NCBI GenBank assembly: GCA_035503915.1
Contig: DATJSU010000011.1
Coordinates: forward strand, 186,001-250,000
Direction: 5' to 3'
Length of the DNA: 64,000 bases
Origin: DATJMJ01 sp035503915
GTDB lineage: Bacteria; Actinomycetota; Acidimicrobiia; Acidimicrobiales; Palsa-688
A program made the translations under genes and the position numbers. Position 1 is the first letter of the stretch; each line of letters begins with the position of its first letter. The notes beneath the pieces are model-generated. The model did not search any database. It saw only the letters and a program-made list of their open reading frames with translations, and was not told the DNA's origin. Shown here in pieces: positions 9,261 through 17,182 of the stretch.

Positions 9261-9306
9261 GGCAGCCAAACGGGCAGCCAAACGGGCAGCCAAGCGGCAG
9301 CCAGAA
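9261..9306. repeat. Short tandem repeat, about 3.9 copies of a 12-mer
   Basis: Unit GGCAGCCAAACG occurs twice perfectly (9261-9272, 9273-9284), then with one deletion (9285-9295), then partially (9296-9306). An inverted GGCTGCC follows near 9316. It begins 60 nt after tRNA-Ala. Its origin is unclear. Confidence 0.85.
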
Positions 9307-9519
9307 ATGCGGGTCTGGCTGCCCAGATCCCGCCCCGGTCCCGCCCGCGTGCGGTGCACATTTCAGCGAGAGCCATCCCTGAGCCGTGCTCTCCCCGGAG
9401 TTGATCCTCCTCTTCTATTGTCCATCGCTCCCCGAAGTGAGTGACTCGTTCGAGCATCTGACGACCCGCGAGTGCCAGGCCCCGTTCCTGCCTTGTCGAT
9501 AAGCAGCCCAGGAGACCTC

Positions 9520-10235
9520 AATTCCTCGAACATTGCTGTCAGCTCGGGCCCGTAGGCTTCGAGCTTCACCGGGCCGATGTAGGCGGGCCTCCCCGAGGAA
9601 CGCGCCCGGTCCGACCTCCACTTCCTCAACCGCTCAGCTGCTTCGTCACAGGCCGGGTGGCCGAGCACAACGAGGGCACCAAGTTGGTTGACGCTCGACC
9701 CGAACTTCACCGTGGTAAACGCCCGGCCACCACTGACGACGGCTTCCACCCCGTCGCAGCCCACTTCGGCAATCTCGTGCTCATGCCCCTGGTAGGCGAA
9801 ACAGAGGCCCATTGTTGCTGGGACGGTTTCGGTCAAAGGTGCCGACCGAGCTGGCCGTCCGGTCCCGGCTGTTAGGCGTTCCAGTCTCGGGCCGAGCTCA
9901 GGTGAGAGAGGGCGAGGTCGTTGCCCCGTCAAGCTTTGCACCGGCGGCTCCGCGGGTCGCCCAAGGAAGGTTCGGCTCTCGAGGGATGCCTCGTCTTCTA
10001 GTTCTGCCACGAAGGGCGACGCGGGGTTGCCCGTCACGACGGTCACGCTCTCCACGCAACGCGTCACTGCGACGTGGAACACTCTCCTTTCCTCTCCGCG
10101 TCGGAGGCGAGCCGGTGCGGCAGCAACCCCGAAGTGGCGTCGTGGACGATCACGTGTGGCCACTCCCGTCCCTTGACCGCGTGTACGGACGCGAGAGTGA
10201 CGCCGCGCTCCCGGAGCAACTGCGTTCACGAGGTT
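9520..10235 (-). pseudogene. Remnant of a UvrD-family helicase C-terminus (frameshifted)
   Basis: Reading leftward from about 10235, one frame gives 'LRERGVTLASVHAVKGREW' then 'PHVIVHDATSGLLPHRLASDAE', a clear superfamily I motif V region. Near 10085-10095 the coding frame shifts, and the next frame continues 'ERRVFHVAVTRC' (motif VI) and 'VTVVTGNPASPFVAEL'. A later part around 9590-9660 ('CDEAAERLRKWRSDRARSSG', then 'RPAYI') resembles an HRDC-type tail. Motifs I-IV are absent. The intact UvrD-type gene at 31547-33622 is a different protein. Confidence 0.75.
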
Positions 10236-10475
10236 GCGGACGCCGCGGCCATCGGGTGTGCGGGGGATCGATGCGTACTGAGCCGGTACGAGGTCGAACG
10301 CTGCAGGCTCGAACGCAGCGAGTGCGTTCGCGTCCGCGTGATGGCACTCGACGCGTGGACCGCGGCGCTCGGCTTCGACCTCAACCCGGTCCAGCGCCCG
10401 CTGCGAGATGTCGCTCGCGGTCACGGTCCAACCCTGCTGGGCCAACCAGAGCGCGTCGCGTCCGTCTCCACGAAG
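10209..10475 (-). pseudogene. Internal fragment of a class I SAM-dependent methyltransferase
   Basis: The segment reads 'GDGRDALWLAQQGWTVTASD' and continues through 'FDLVPAQYASIPRT' to 'RNLVNAVAPG', i.e. motif I, the acidic end of beta-2 and motif IV of a Rossmann methyltransferase. The N-terminus and the C-terminal half are missing. It runs directly into the helicase remnant with no gene boundary, so it is a deletion junction and not a functional fusion. Confidence 0.6.
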
Positions 10476-10637
10476 TCTCCGAGCCCGCTCGGCTGCGCCG
10501 CCGGTAGGAGGCCGAGCGGCACGAACGGTTCGGCGCGCACCCTGAACCGGGGACTGACTGCGACGGCGTCGACCACGATCACGGACGGCGCTGGCGCACG
10601 AGTTGGAGCGCAGCGGCAAGCCGGGCGGCCGAGCCAT

Positions 10638-10988
10638 GTGGTCATTCACCCCGTGCCGGACGCGTCGGGCGACCGCACAACCTGGATGCTCAGCCGACCA
10701 ACCGGCAGCACGATCGCCGTCAAGGCGCGGCTTGTACCTACCGCTAGGGCGGAGCAGCAGCGTGCCCACCCCGGTCACGACTGGTTCTTCGTCATCGAGG
10801 GTCGGGTGCGCTTGTCGCTCGGCGAACGCGAGATAACCGTCGAGACGGGCGAGGCAGCCGAGTTTGCCACCATGACACCGCACGCCTTCGCCGCCGTCGA
10901 CGGGCCGGCCGAGGTCATCATGATCTTCGACCGCGAAGGCCAACGCGCCCACGTCCATCACGAACCCGGTGGCCATCCTGCGACTTAG
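10638..10988 (+). CDS. Truncated cupin-domain protein, remnant of an XRE-cupin regulator
   Basis: The last ~80 residues are a good cupin barrel: 'HPGHDWFFVIEGRVRLSLGE' then 'AAEFATMTPHAFAAVDGPAE'. Cupins of this sequence type are usually the effector half of proteins with an N-terminal XRE helix-turn-helix, which is not found upstream in any frame. The frame is open back to 10074 but that part is non-homologous. GTG 10638 would give 116 aa. It may be a pseudogene, given the degraded helicase and methyltransferase next to it. Confidence 0.5.
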   Translation: MVIHPVPDASGDRTTWMLSRPTGSTIAVKARLVPTARAEQQRAHPGHDWFFVIEGRVRLSLGEREITVETGEAAEFATMTPHAFAAVDGPAEVIMIFDREGQRAHVHHEPGGHPAT

Positions 10989-11081
10989 TCCTCGCCGGGT
11001 TGGCCTGCGCGAGCGGAGCAACCGCGCAAGGCGTCGGGCTCGCTCGCATGGGAGTAGCATGCCGGCCAGAGAGGTGGTGGC

Positions 11082-11195
11082 ATGGCTGACAAGTCTCCCC
11101 GAAAAATAGTGTCGAAGAAGTCCGGCAAGACGCTCAAAGAGAAGCGCAAGGACAAAAAGGAGAAGCAACAGGTCCGAAAGGGCCTAGGTATCTAG
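11082..11195 (+). CDS. Small basic actinobacterial protein, 37 aa (MADKSPRK family)
   Basis: ATG 11082 encodes a 37-aa Lys/Arg/Ser-rich peptide beginning 'MADKSPRKIVSKKSGKTLKE' and ending 'RKGLGI'. A purine-rich GAGAGGTGG lies just upstream of the ATG. Short proteins beginning MADKSPRK with the same SKKxGKxLKEKR core are, to my knowledge, widespread in actinobacteria and of unknown function. Roughly half the residues are charged, so nucleic-acid binding is possible but not shown. It marks the right edge of the degraded stretch after tRNA-Ala. Confidence 0.75.
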   Translation: MADKSPRKIVSKKSGKTLKEKRKDKKEKQQVRKGLGI

Positions 11196-11239
11196 GCAAG
11201 CCCGTCGAGCCCTTCGGGCGCGTTGGGGTCGGGAAAGGG

Positions 11240-12316
11240 TTAGTTGTTCTTCCCTCGGGCCACAACTCTCCAGCGTCCGACTACCGTGTCACCCGCCGTC
11301 ACCATGAGCTCGTCCGCCAGGTTGACCGCGCTACAGACGTGGTTCGGGACCACGCGCAACACGTCCCCGACATGCAACTGGCGGTGCGCCCCTTTCAAAT
11401 TGACGACCGCATGGTGCTCGTAGAGCGAGCTCAGCTCGGCGCCCGGTAGCTCAGGCAGCAAACCGTACCCACGTGCCGAAGAGGGGCGGTCAGCTCCCAG
11501 CACTTTGCTGCCAGCGTCGAGTACCGCCTGCTCGTCGCTCGGGATGCTCACGACCGTGCACAATGCGCTCAGGGCGACCTGCTCGAGCGAACAGGTGCCG
11601 AGAAATACTTGTACCGCGTCGTTGAAGACGTAGATACCCGGCCGCAGCTCGTTCACGACGCCCTGGAGGCTGTGAAGTGCCGTCGGCGTAGACCCGCCGC
11701 TGCGGACAGCGACCTCGTGGCCTGCCGCGGCGAGCCTGCTGGCCGCATGTTCGAGGGCGTCGGACTCGTCCTTGGCAGCGAGCGCAGCCATGCCCGGCTC
11801 ATAACCATGGCCTGGGAACGTGAAGACCCCGGTAACTGTTAGCCCTTTTCTGGCAGCGGCCAAGGCAACCTCGGCTGCGGCCTCGGGCATCACGCCGCTG
11901 CGGTGGTGGCCACAGTCCACCTCGACCAGCACCTCGAGGCGGGCCGTACCAACGGCCTCGGAAAGGGCAACGGCGGCTTCAGCGGAGTCGATGCCCACAC
12001 GCAACCGGGCACGTTCGGCCAAGGCGGCCAATCGCTGTTTCTTGCCGGTACCGGGCCAGAAGGGGTAAGCGATGAAAAGGTCGAGGAAGCCGGCGTCAGC
12101 AAAGGTCTCGGCTTCCCCAAGAGTGGCCACTGTTAGGCCAGCGGCGCCCGCAGCTAGCTGGCGCGCTGCCACTTCGAGCGTCTTGTGGGTCTTGGCGTGC
12201 GGGCGCATCACGACCCCAGCGGCGCCAGCGCGCTCGGCCATCGATGTTATGTTGCGCTCGAGCCTTGCCACGTCGACGAGCAAAGATGGTGTTGGCACAT
12301 CGTCTTGGATGGGCAT
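11240..12316 (-). CDS. PLP-dependent D-threonine aldolase / D-serine dehydratase-like enzyme
   Basis: The 358-aa fold-type III PLP enzyme has an alanine-racemase-like barrel. The Schiff-base lysine lies in 'MRPHAKTHKTLEVA', with 'DCGHHRSGV' and 'RSGGSTPTAL' as further PLP-site segments. The C-terminal beta domain has 'VVPNHVCSAVNL', whose His and Cys match the metal ligands of D-serine dehydratases and D-threonine aldolases. It probably cleaves or dehydrates a D-beta-hydroxy amino acid; the substrate cannot be read from sequence. ATG 12316 fits the family start; an alternative ATG at 12382 adds a Pro-rich leader. Confidence 0.82.
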   Translation of the reverse strand: MPIQDDVPTPSLLVDVARLERNITSMAERAGAAGVVMRPHAKTHKTLEVAARQLAAGAAGLTVATLGEAETFADAGFLDLFIAYPFWPGTGKKQRLAALAERARLRVGIDSAEAAVALSEAVGTARLEVLVEVDCGHHRSGVMPEAAAEVALAAARKGLTVTGVFTFPGHGYEPGMAALAAKDESDALEHAASRLAAAGHEVAVRSGGSTPTALHSLQGVVNELRPGIYVFNDAVQVFLGTCSLEQVALSALCTVVSIPSDEQAVLDAGSKVLGADRPSSARGYGLLPELPGAELSSLYEHHAVVNLKGAHRQLHVGDVLRVVPNHVCSAVNLADELMVTAGDTVVGRWRVVARGKNN

Positions 12317-12671
12317 CTCGCCATGGTCGCGCGGCGGCGGCCTGGAGACTCGGCCCGACGCCGGGCTCGGAGCGCCCTTCATTGGCCTCAGCTCGGTCGG
12401 GAGAACGCTTTTACCCTGAACGGTGGCGCAAATACTTCACGTTGCTTCACGTTGCCCTCTTGCCGTCTCCGGTCGCGTCCCGCCTTTGCCTTCCCGCCTT
12501 TCCCTTCCCGCCTTTGCCTTCTCGGCTCCCTTCATCGGCGCACCGGCAACGACGGGTTTACCCCAGACCTATATGACCTTGTGGGTGAAGAGCATTTGTG
12601 CGCCTGAGCCCGTGCCACGCTAGAGTCTGGCGCGTGCAGGAAGGGGGCCCCTGCGGGAGAGAGGTTGGGTA
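12317..12671. other. Intergenic region with CCCGCCTTT-type short repeats
   Basis: About 355 nt between divergent genes. At 12478-12525 there are three imperfect copies of a unit like CCCGCCTTTGCCTTC, and at 12437-12456 CTTCACGTTG is doubled. A GCAGG/CCTGC stem lies at about 12637-12654, in the leader of the transporter gene. A TAGAGT -10-like box sits near 12622. No RNA family was recognised. Confidence 0.5.
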
Positions 12672-14180
12672 GTGGCCGAGAAAAGGAGTGTGCTAACTGG
12701 CGCCGGTACGTCAACAGGGTTCGGCCACGGCGAGCCCGGCCACGACGGTCCCGCGAGCTCAGAGCACTACGAACCCTTCCGGGTAGAGCATCGGGGGACT
12801 GAGCTCATCCCGGCATCGGATAGGCACATGAGCCCAGTGGGGCTTTTCTGGTTGTGGGCGGGAGCGATCTGGAACATCGAGTTCGTCGTGTACGGGGCCC
12901 TTATCTTGTCCTTCGGGATCTCCTACCTCCAGGCTGTAAGTGCGATCATTGTTGGCAACCTGGTATACGTCTTCTTGGGCTGGGCCAGCCTCCCAGGTCC
13001 CGAGACCGGCACCACGGCGTTCATGGTGAGCCGGGCCCCCTTCGGTCGTAACGGCAACAGGGCACCTTCCCTGTTCAACTGGATGACTCAAGTCGGCTTT
13101 GAGATCGAGGGGATCGTACTGGTGGTCCTCATCGTCGAGGCGATGTTCTCCCATGAAGGGGTCCACATTGACAGCGCGGCAAAGGCCGCGGTGATAGTGC
13201 TCGCCGTGGCGGTCCAGTTCATTTTGCCGTTCCTTGGCCACGCCACCATCACCAAAGTGCTCCGGTTCCTGTCGTACGTGTTCATCCTCGTGTTCGCGAT
13301 CATGGCGGTGCTCGTTATCCCCCATGCCCACCCGAGCCATCTCCAGCACCCCAAGGGGTTCACAGACTCATGGTGGCTGTGGACGACAGGCCTTGTGCTC
13401 ATTATCTCCGCCGGGGGCCTGGGGTGGACGGAGAACGCCGCTGACTACTCTCGCTACCTTCCTGCCAGCACACCCAAGGCGAAGACATTTTGGGCGGCAA
13501 CCCTCGGAGGGGCAATCCCGTCGGTCCTCCTCGAGCTCCTGGGCGCCACCGCCTACCTGATCAGCCCGTCCGCTGCAGCCGCGACCGGCGTGCCGGCCTC
13601 GTTCGCGAGCTGGTTCTTTTGGCCTTTCCTCATTCTTGCCCTCCCCCAGCTGTTCTGCATCAACACCATCGACTTGTACTCCTCGGGGGTCACTCTTCAA
13701 GCTCTCGGGTTACCCGTCAAGCGGTGGGTGTGCGTCCTGATCGACACCATCATTTGCGGCGGCGTTACGGCCCTCGTGATCTTCAAGGGCCACTTCTATA
13801 ATGACCTGTCCGGGTTCCTCGATTACATAGTGGTCTGGTTGGGCCCATGGTTCGGGATCGTGATGGTCGACTACCTGCTCCGGCGGGGGCGCTACGACAC
13901 CACCTCATTGGCTACCAAGCGGGGCGGGGTCTATTGGCGCCAAGGCGGGGTCAATTGGAGAGCTATTACAGCGTTGGGCTTGGGCATGTTCGCGGCGATG
14001 ATGTGGGTTGACGCGGCTTTTTACTTTCCCGCCTACACGTCGTTCCTCTCGAACCGCACGCACGGAGCGGACTTCAGCTGGCTGCTCGGCCTCGTTGTTG
14101 GCGCCCTCGCTTACTATGTCCTCTCCCGGCGCTCTGTGGCGGCCGAACGGGCCCAAACGCTAGCGCGCGCCGAGCCCTGA
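12672..14180 (+). CDS. NCS1-family transporter (purine/cytosine permease type)
   Basis: The 502-aa integral membrane protein has about 12 hydrophobic segments. Family features are the N-terminal 'LFWLWAGAIWNIEFVVYGA', 'SRAPFGRNGNRAPSLFNW' (the NCS1 'R-x-x-F-G' region after TM3) and 'TENAADYSRYLP' before TM7. It should import a nucleobase or related small molecule with Na+ or H+; the substrate is not predictable. The GTG start at 12672 has GAGAGAGG about 7 nt upstream. No nucleobase catabolic gene is adjacent. Confidence 0.85.
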   Translation: MAEKRSVLTGAGTSTGFGHGEPGHDGPASSEHYEPFRVEHRGTELIPASDRHMSPVGLFWLWAGAIWNIEFVVYGALILSFGISYLQAVSAIIVGNLVYVFLGWASLPGPETGTTAFMVSRAPFGRNGNRAPSLFNWMTQVGFEIEGIVLVVLIVEAMFSHEGVHIDSAAKAAVIVLAVAVQFILPFLGHATITKVLRFLSYVFILVFAIMAVLVIPHAHPSHLQHPKGFTDSWWLWTTGLVLIISAGGLGWTENAADYSRYLPASTPKAKTFWAATLGGAIPSVLLELLGATAYLISPSAAAATGVPASFASWFFWPFLILALPQLFCINTIDLYSSGVTLQALGLPVKRWVCVLIDTIICGGVTALVIFKGHFYNDLSGFLDYIVVWLGPWFGIVMVDYLLRRGRYDTTSLATKRGGVYWRQGGVNWRAITALGLGMFAAMMWVDAAFYFPAYTSFLSNRTHGADFSWLLGLVVGALAYYVLSRRSVAAERAQTLARAEP

Positions 14181-14187
14181 AAGATCT

Positions 14188-14238
14188 CCCCTCTCCGGTG
14201 CCGTGCGAGGTACCCTCGCCAATCGAAGGGGCTTTTTA
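14188..14238 (+). terminator. Putative terminator after the NCS1 gene
   Basis: A 6-bp GCGAGG/CCTCGC hairpin (14205-14219) is nested in a CCCCT/AGGGG pairing (14189-14232) and followed by CTTTTTA (14232-14238). The T-run follows the outer stem only, so the call is tentative. Confidence 0.4.
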
Positions 14239-14246
14239 CTGTCCGG

Positions 14247-14663
14247 TCAGCTCAGCCCCATTTGGTGCTCGATTATTTCCACGCGCCGACGCAGTTCTTC
14301 CACCTCGGCTTGGAGGGAGCGGGCTTGCTCGAGCTGGCGGCGGGACCGGGACGAGCCGAGGGCTCGGTCCACCACTGGCTCGAGAGGGACGATGCGCTGA
14401 GGGCCGTGGAGGCCAGCGATCATTTTGGAGGGGATGAGCCCCCCGCGGTACCAAGACCTGAGCGTCGAACGAGAGACGCCGGTCGCGCCTGCGGCCTCCT
14501 CGAGGGTGACCCAGCCTTCTTCGATGGGCTGAGCGGCGAGCTCGCCGAGCATGCGGTCCCAATCATTGGCCGGGGCGCCTGCTGTGGGATTGCCCACGCC
14601 AGAACCTGCACTATCTCCTGCCGTCACCCTCAACGACCCTATCATCTGATAGTGACTTGACAT
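14247..14663 (-). CDS. MerR-type helix-turn-helix regulator with C-terminal coiled coil
   Basis: A 138-aa protein. Residues ~50-100 form a winged helix-turn-helix: 'WVTLEEAAGATGVSRSTLR' followed by 'WYRGGLIPSK', with the Trp-Tyr pair and wing of MerR proteins. The last ~35 residues ('RRQLEQARSLQAEVEELRRR') are a coiled coil that would dimerise it. No cysteine or ligand domain is seen. It is divergent from the Clp N-domain gene with 18 nt between starts (ATG 14663 chosen; ATG 14645 possible). Two dyads in the shared promoter make auto- and cross-regulation likely. Confidence 0.75.
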   Translation of the reverse strand: MSSHYQMIGSLRVTAGDSAGSGVGNPTAGAPANDWDRMLGELAAQPIEEGWVTLEEAAGATGVSRSTLRSWYRGGLIPSKMIAGLHGPQRIVPLEPVVDRALGSSRSRRQLEQARSLQAEVEELRRRVEIIEHQMGLS

Positions 14664-14683
14664 GGTCAGTATCATGAGACCAT
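14639..14683. promoter_or_regulatory. Divergent promoter with two inverted repeats
   Basis: CTATCA-TC-TGATAG at 14639-14652 and ATGGTC-N10-GACCAT at 14662-14683 lie between the divergent starts. TATCAT at 14670-14675 is a -10-like box 6 nt before the ATG of the Clp N-domain gene, so that transcript may be leaderless. A TTGACA occurs at 14657-14662. These are candidate operators for the MerR-type protein. Confidence 0.5.
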
Positions 14684-15497
14684 GTTCGAGAGGTTCACGG
14701 ACCGGGCCCGCCGTGTGATCGTCCTTGCCCAAGACAGCGCCCGGGAGATGGGCCACGAACAGATCAAGCCCGCGCATTTCCTAGTCGCTTTGACAGATGG
14801 GGACGGGGTCGCCGCCATGGCGATGGACCGAAGTGGTGTTGACCCCACCGCTCTTCGCGAAAGGGTGGCGGCGCGCTTCGAGAGCAAGCCTTCAGCGAGG
14901 AAAATGAACAAGATCCCCTTCAGCCTGGAGGCCAAGAAAGCCATCGAACAATCATTGCGGGCAGCTCTTGGGCTTGGCCACAACTACATCGGTACCGAGC
15001 ACCTCTTCCTCGGGGTGCAGAGCGAGTCCGAGCGTCGAGGCGAGGCACTCGACGAACTGCTCGGAGCGAGCGTCGCCGATGTGCGCGACCGGGTTATGCA
15101 AATTCTCGCCGACCCGAAGCAAGCTGCCTTGCCGCGCTCACCAGCGCTTCGGTCAGCCATGAGTGCCGCCGCCCGGCAAGCCGGCCGAGCTCCGCTGACG
15201 ACGGGCCACTTGCTGGCCGCCATGACCGCTGATACGGGCACCCAGGCCGCCAGAGCGCTCGCGACTCTGGGTGTAAGTGGTGACGCGGTCGCCGCCGCGC
15301 TCCTGGAGGTACCTTTGGCCGAAACAAGTGACGCCACCTCCGCCGCGCAAAGCATTGCCATCACAGTCGGCGAGACCACGACGCTCATCAGCGACCCAGA
15401 CGTTGCCGCAACCCTTCGCCAGCTCGATGCCGACCAGCTCCGAGAGCTCATCAAAAAGGCCATTGGGCCTGCCAGCCCCGGTCAAGCAGCGGGGTAA
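14682..15497 (+). CDS. Stand-alone Clp N-domain (ClpC/ClpA-type) protein without ATPase
   Basis: The 271-aa protein has an N-terminal Clp_N (Clp-R) double repeat: 'FERFTDRARRVIVLAQDSAR', 'HEQIKPAHFLVALTDGDG' and, about 75 residues later, 'LGHNYIGTEHLFLGVQSES'. A second, more diverged Clp_N-like unit follows ('RAPLTTGHLLAAMTADTG'). No Walker A/B, so it is not an unfoldase. Such proteins may act as adaptors or decoys for ClpC, or bind arginine-phosphorylated substrates; this is inference. The C-terminal 60 aa end in 'LRQLDADQLRELIKKAIG'. ATG 14682 matches the ClpC start. Confidence 0.88.
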   Translation: MFERFTDRARRVIVLAQDSAREMGHEQIKPAHFLVALTDGDGVAAMAMDRSGVDPTALRERVAARFESKPSARKMNKIPFSLEAKKAIEQSLRAALGLGHNYIGTEHLFLGVQSESERRGEALDELLGASVADVRDRVMQILADPKQAALPRSPALRSAMSAAARQAGRAPLTTGHLLAAMTADTGTQAARALATLGVSGDAVAAALLEVPLAETSDATSAAQSIAITVGETTTLISDPDVAATLRQLDADQLRELIKKAIGPASPGQAAG

Positions 15498-15515
15498 CAG
15501 GGAAACCCCCAGTTT

Positions 15516-16289
15516 TCAGGGAGCGGCCCTGAGCCTGAAATCGGCTCCTGCGGGGTCGGTGGCAAGTGCCAATACGCCATAGGGGGTCTTATCGGGCCCT
15601 CGCTTCAGTGAACCGCCCAGCGACTTGGTTGCCTCGATGGCTGCTGGGACGTCGTTGACATGCCAGTAGATGTCCCAGTGGCCCCCACCTTCGGCGCTCC
15701 ATGTTGTGGGGCCCATGATCCCGCCGAAGTCTTCGTCGGAACCGGGGCTGCGGAACCTGGAGTAAAGGTACTCATCGGTGCCAGGCACGTCGCCGACCTC
15801 GTAGCCGAACAGGTCGGAGTAGAACCCTACGGCTCTGGCGTGGTCAGGTGTGTGGAGCTCGAACCAGCTGGGCGCGGAAGCCTCGCCCATGACATGAAAC
15901 CCGTCGAACGTGCCAGGCTGCCATAAACCGAACACCGTGCCCATGGGGTCGGTGACAACGGCCTGGACGCCCAGGTCTGCGACCGGCGCGGCACCCATCT
16001 GGACCGTTGCTCCCGTCGCCCCCGCTTCCTTGAGGGTTGCAGCGATGTCATTGGTGCAGAAGTACGGCTTCCAGGTGTTGTTCGCTTTCAGCTCTCCCAT
16101 CGAGCCCATCCCGCCGGCGACGGGCGCCCCTTGGCGGTTGAACATCCAATAGCCGCCGAACTCAGGGGAGGGCGCTAGTGCCTCCCAGCCGAACAGCTGG
16201 CTGTAGAAGCGCCGGCTGCCTTCTACGTCAGTCGTCCACAGGTCGGCCCAGCAAGGCGTTCCGTGGGGTGTTGAGCCTCGAGTCGTCAT
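15516..16289 (-). CDS. VOC-family (glyoxalase/bleomycin-resistance fold) protein, two domains
   Basis: The 257-aa protein is built of two VOC modules: residues ~10-120 ('CWADLWTTDVEGSRRFYSQL') and ~135-255 ('SWFELHTPDHARAVGFYSDL', 'GHWDIYWHVNDVPAAIEATK'). This arrangement is common in actinobacterial proteins related to hydroxylases and dioxygenases, but the substrate is unknown. The start ATG 16289 has a good AAGGAG 8 nt upstream. Converges with the Clp N-domain gene, 18 nt apart. Confidence 0.85.
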   Translation of the reverse strand: MTTRGSTPHGTPCWADLWTTDVEGSRRFYSQLFGWEALAPSPEFGGYWMFNRQGAPVAGGMGSMGELKANNTWKPYFCTNDIAATLKEAGATGATVQMGAAPVADLGVQAVVTDPMGTVFGLWQPGTFDGFHVMGEASAPSWFELHTPDHARAVGFYSDLFGYEVGDVPGTDEYLYSRFRSPGSDEDFGGIMGPTTWSAEGGGHWDIYWHVNDVPAAIEATKSLGGSLKRGPDKTPYGVLALATDPAGADFRLRAAP

Positions 16290-16567
16290 CGTTGTGCTCC
16301 TTTGTGTTCGAGTGCCCCGTCCGGTTGGGCGTTTTGAAAGTCTGACGACGGCTCGAGGCCGAGATAATCGGTAGGCGAGTGGTCCTTGGCTCTTCGGCCT
16401 GAGGCCCCGGTCGCCGCCGGCGTGGGCCGAGGAACAGATCGTGGCGCAAACAATGCAACCAGACGCTAGGTCGGCCGAAATGCTTGACTAATTACAGTGA
16501 CCAAGGAGCTTCGGTTAAACTCACAGGTCACGAGCCACCGCACTAACCATCTTTGTCAGTACTCCCA
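16290..16567. other. Intergenic region upstream of the VOC gene
   Basis: About 280 nt between divergent genes (about 320 nt counting the promoter listed next). It is less GC-rich than its surroundings from about 16470 onward. No ORF or RNA was recognised. Confidence 0.4.
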
Positions 16568-16603
16568 TTGAAATTGGTAATTTCAAGCGCCTTGCTATAT
16601 AAT
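16568..16603 (+). promoter_or_regulatory. Promoter with perfect TATAAT and an overlapping dyad operator
   Basis: TATAAT at 16598-16603 lies 5 nt before the GTG at 16609, placing transcription start at the start codon. TTGGTA at 16574-16579 is a possible -35 with an 18-nt spacer. A perfect 8-bp inverted repeat, TTGAAATT-GGT-AATTTCAA (16568-16586), covers that -35 and could bind a repressor. Both features stand out against the local GC-rich sequence. Confidence 0.65.
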
Positions 16604-16608
16604 TGTGC

Positions 16609-17127
16609 GTGTACCACCGGGACGCTCGGTTTATTGGCTTGGGGCTCGCAATTGCGTTCATGGCGTCGGTGGGACTGCTTTTGTTGGGCTTTCTCTCTTT
16701 GAGCCTTGTTTTGACCATAGTTGGCGGGAGCGTTCTTTGTCTCGCCGCCGTGCTCGGGGCTGTAGCAGCAGTCCAAATGCCGCGGCCGCCGCGCCTGCCC
16801 CCCGATTGTTTCGGCGGGCTGGAGGTGAGCCACCTGAGCGTCAGGGCCGTCTTCAGGCTTGACCGGGACGTGCTTGCCTACTTCAACGTTCCCGCTCCGG
16901 GAGAGGGCCAAGAGCACCAGGGGTACTTGTTCTTTATGTGGAGCTGCTCGACGGCGCGGACGGCGGCACGATTTGCCGAGCAGCTGACGGACTGGCAATC
17001 GGCGGGCGCCGCGCTCAAGGTTCAGGTCGAACCGCCGCGCCGTGGATCCGCAGTCCTCCTTGACGATGCGGACCGAGCGTTGCCTCTGCCCGGCCTGAGC
17101 CCGACGGCTCGGCCATGGGCTGCTTGA
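16609..17127 (+). CDS. Hypothetical membrane-anchored protein
   Basis: A 172-aa protein with two adjacent hydrophobic segments in the first 55 residues ('GLGLAIAFMASVGLLLLGFL' and 'VLTIVGGSVLCLAAVLGAVA') followed by a soluble domain of ~110 aa. I recognise no family. The start GTG 16609 is preferred over TTG 16603 because it sits at the predicted transcription start of the TATAAT promoter. The flavodoxin gene follows 55 nt downstream on the same strand. Confidence 0.6.
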   Translation: MYHRDARFIGLGLAIAFMASVGLLLLGFLSLSLVLTIVGGSVLCLAAVLGAVAAVQMPRPPRLPPDCFGGLEVSHLSVRAVFRLDRDVLAYFNVPAPGEGQEHQGYLFFMWSCSTARTAARFAEQLTDWQSAGAALKVQVEPPRRGSAVLLDDADRALPLPGLSPTARPWAA

Positions 17128-17182
17128 GCACAGCGGACCAAGGTCCCTGGCGCGGCAGGCCGGAGATGGCGCACCATGTCAG

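Noticed and set aside
9363..11168. A 601-codon open frame on the minus strand
   Set aside because: It is a chance open frame through degraded DNA. Only parts match families (methyltransferase, then helicase), the helicase needs a frame change near 10090, and the right end runs antisense through the 37-aa gene.
12637..12660. A riboswitch upstream of the NCS1 transporter
   Set aside because: Only a short GCAGG/CCTGC stem is visible, and no purine, preQ1 or guanidine core motif could be found.
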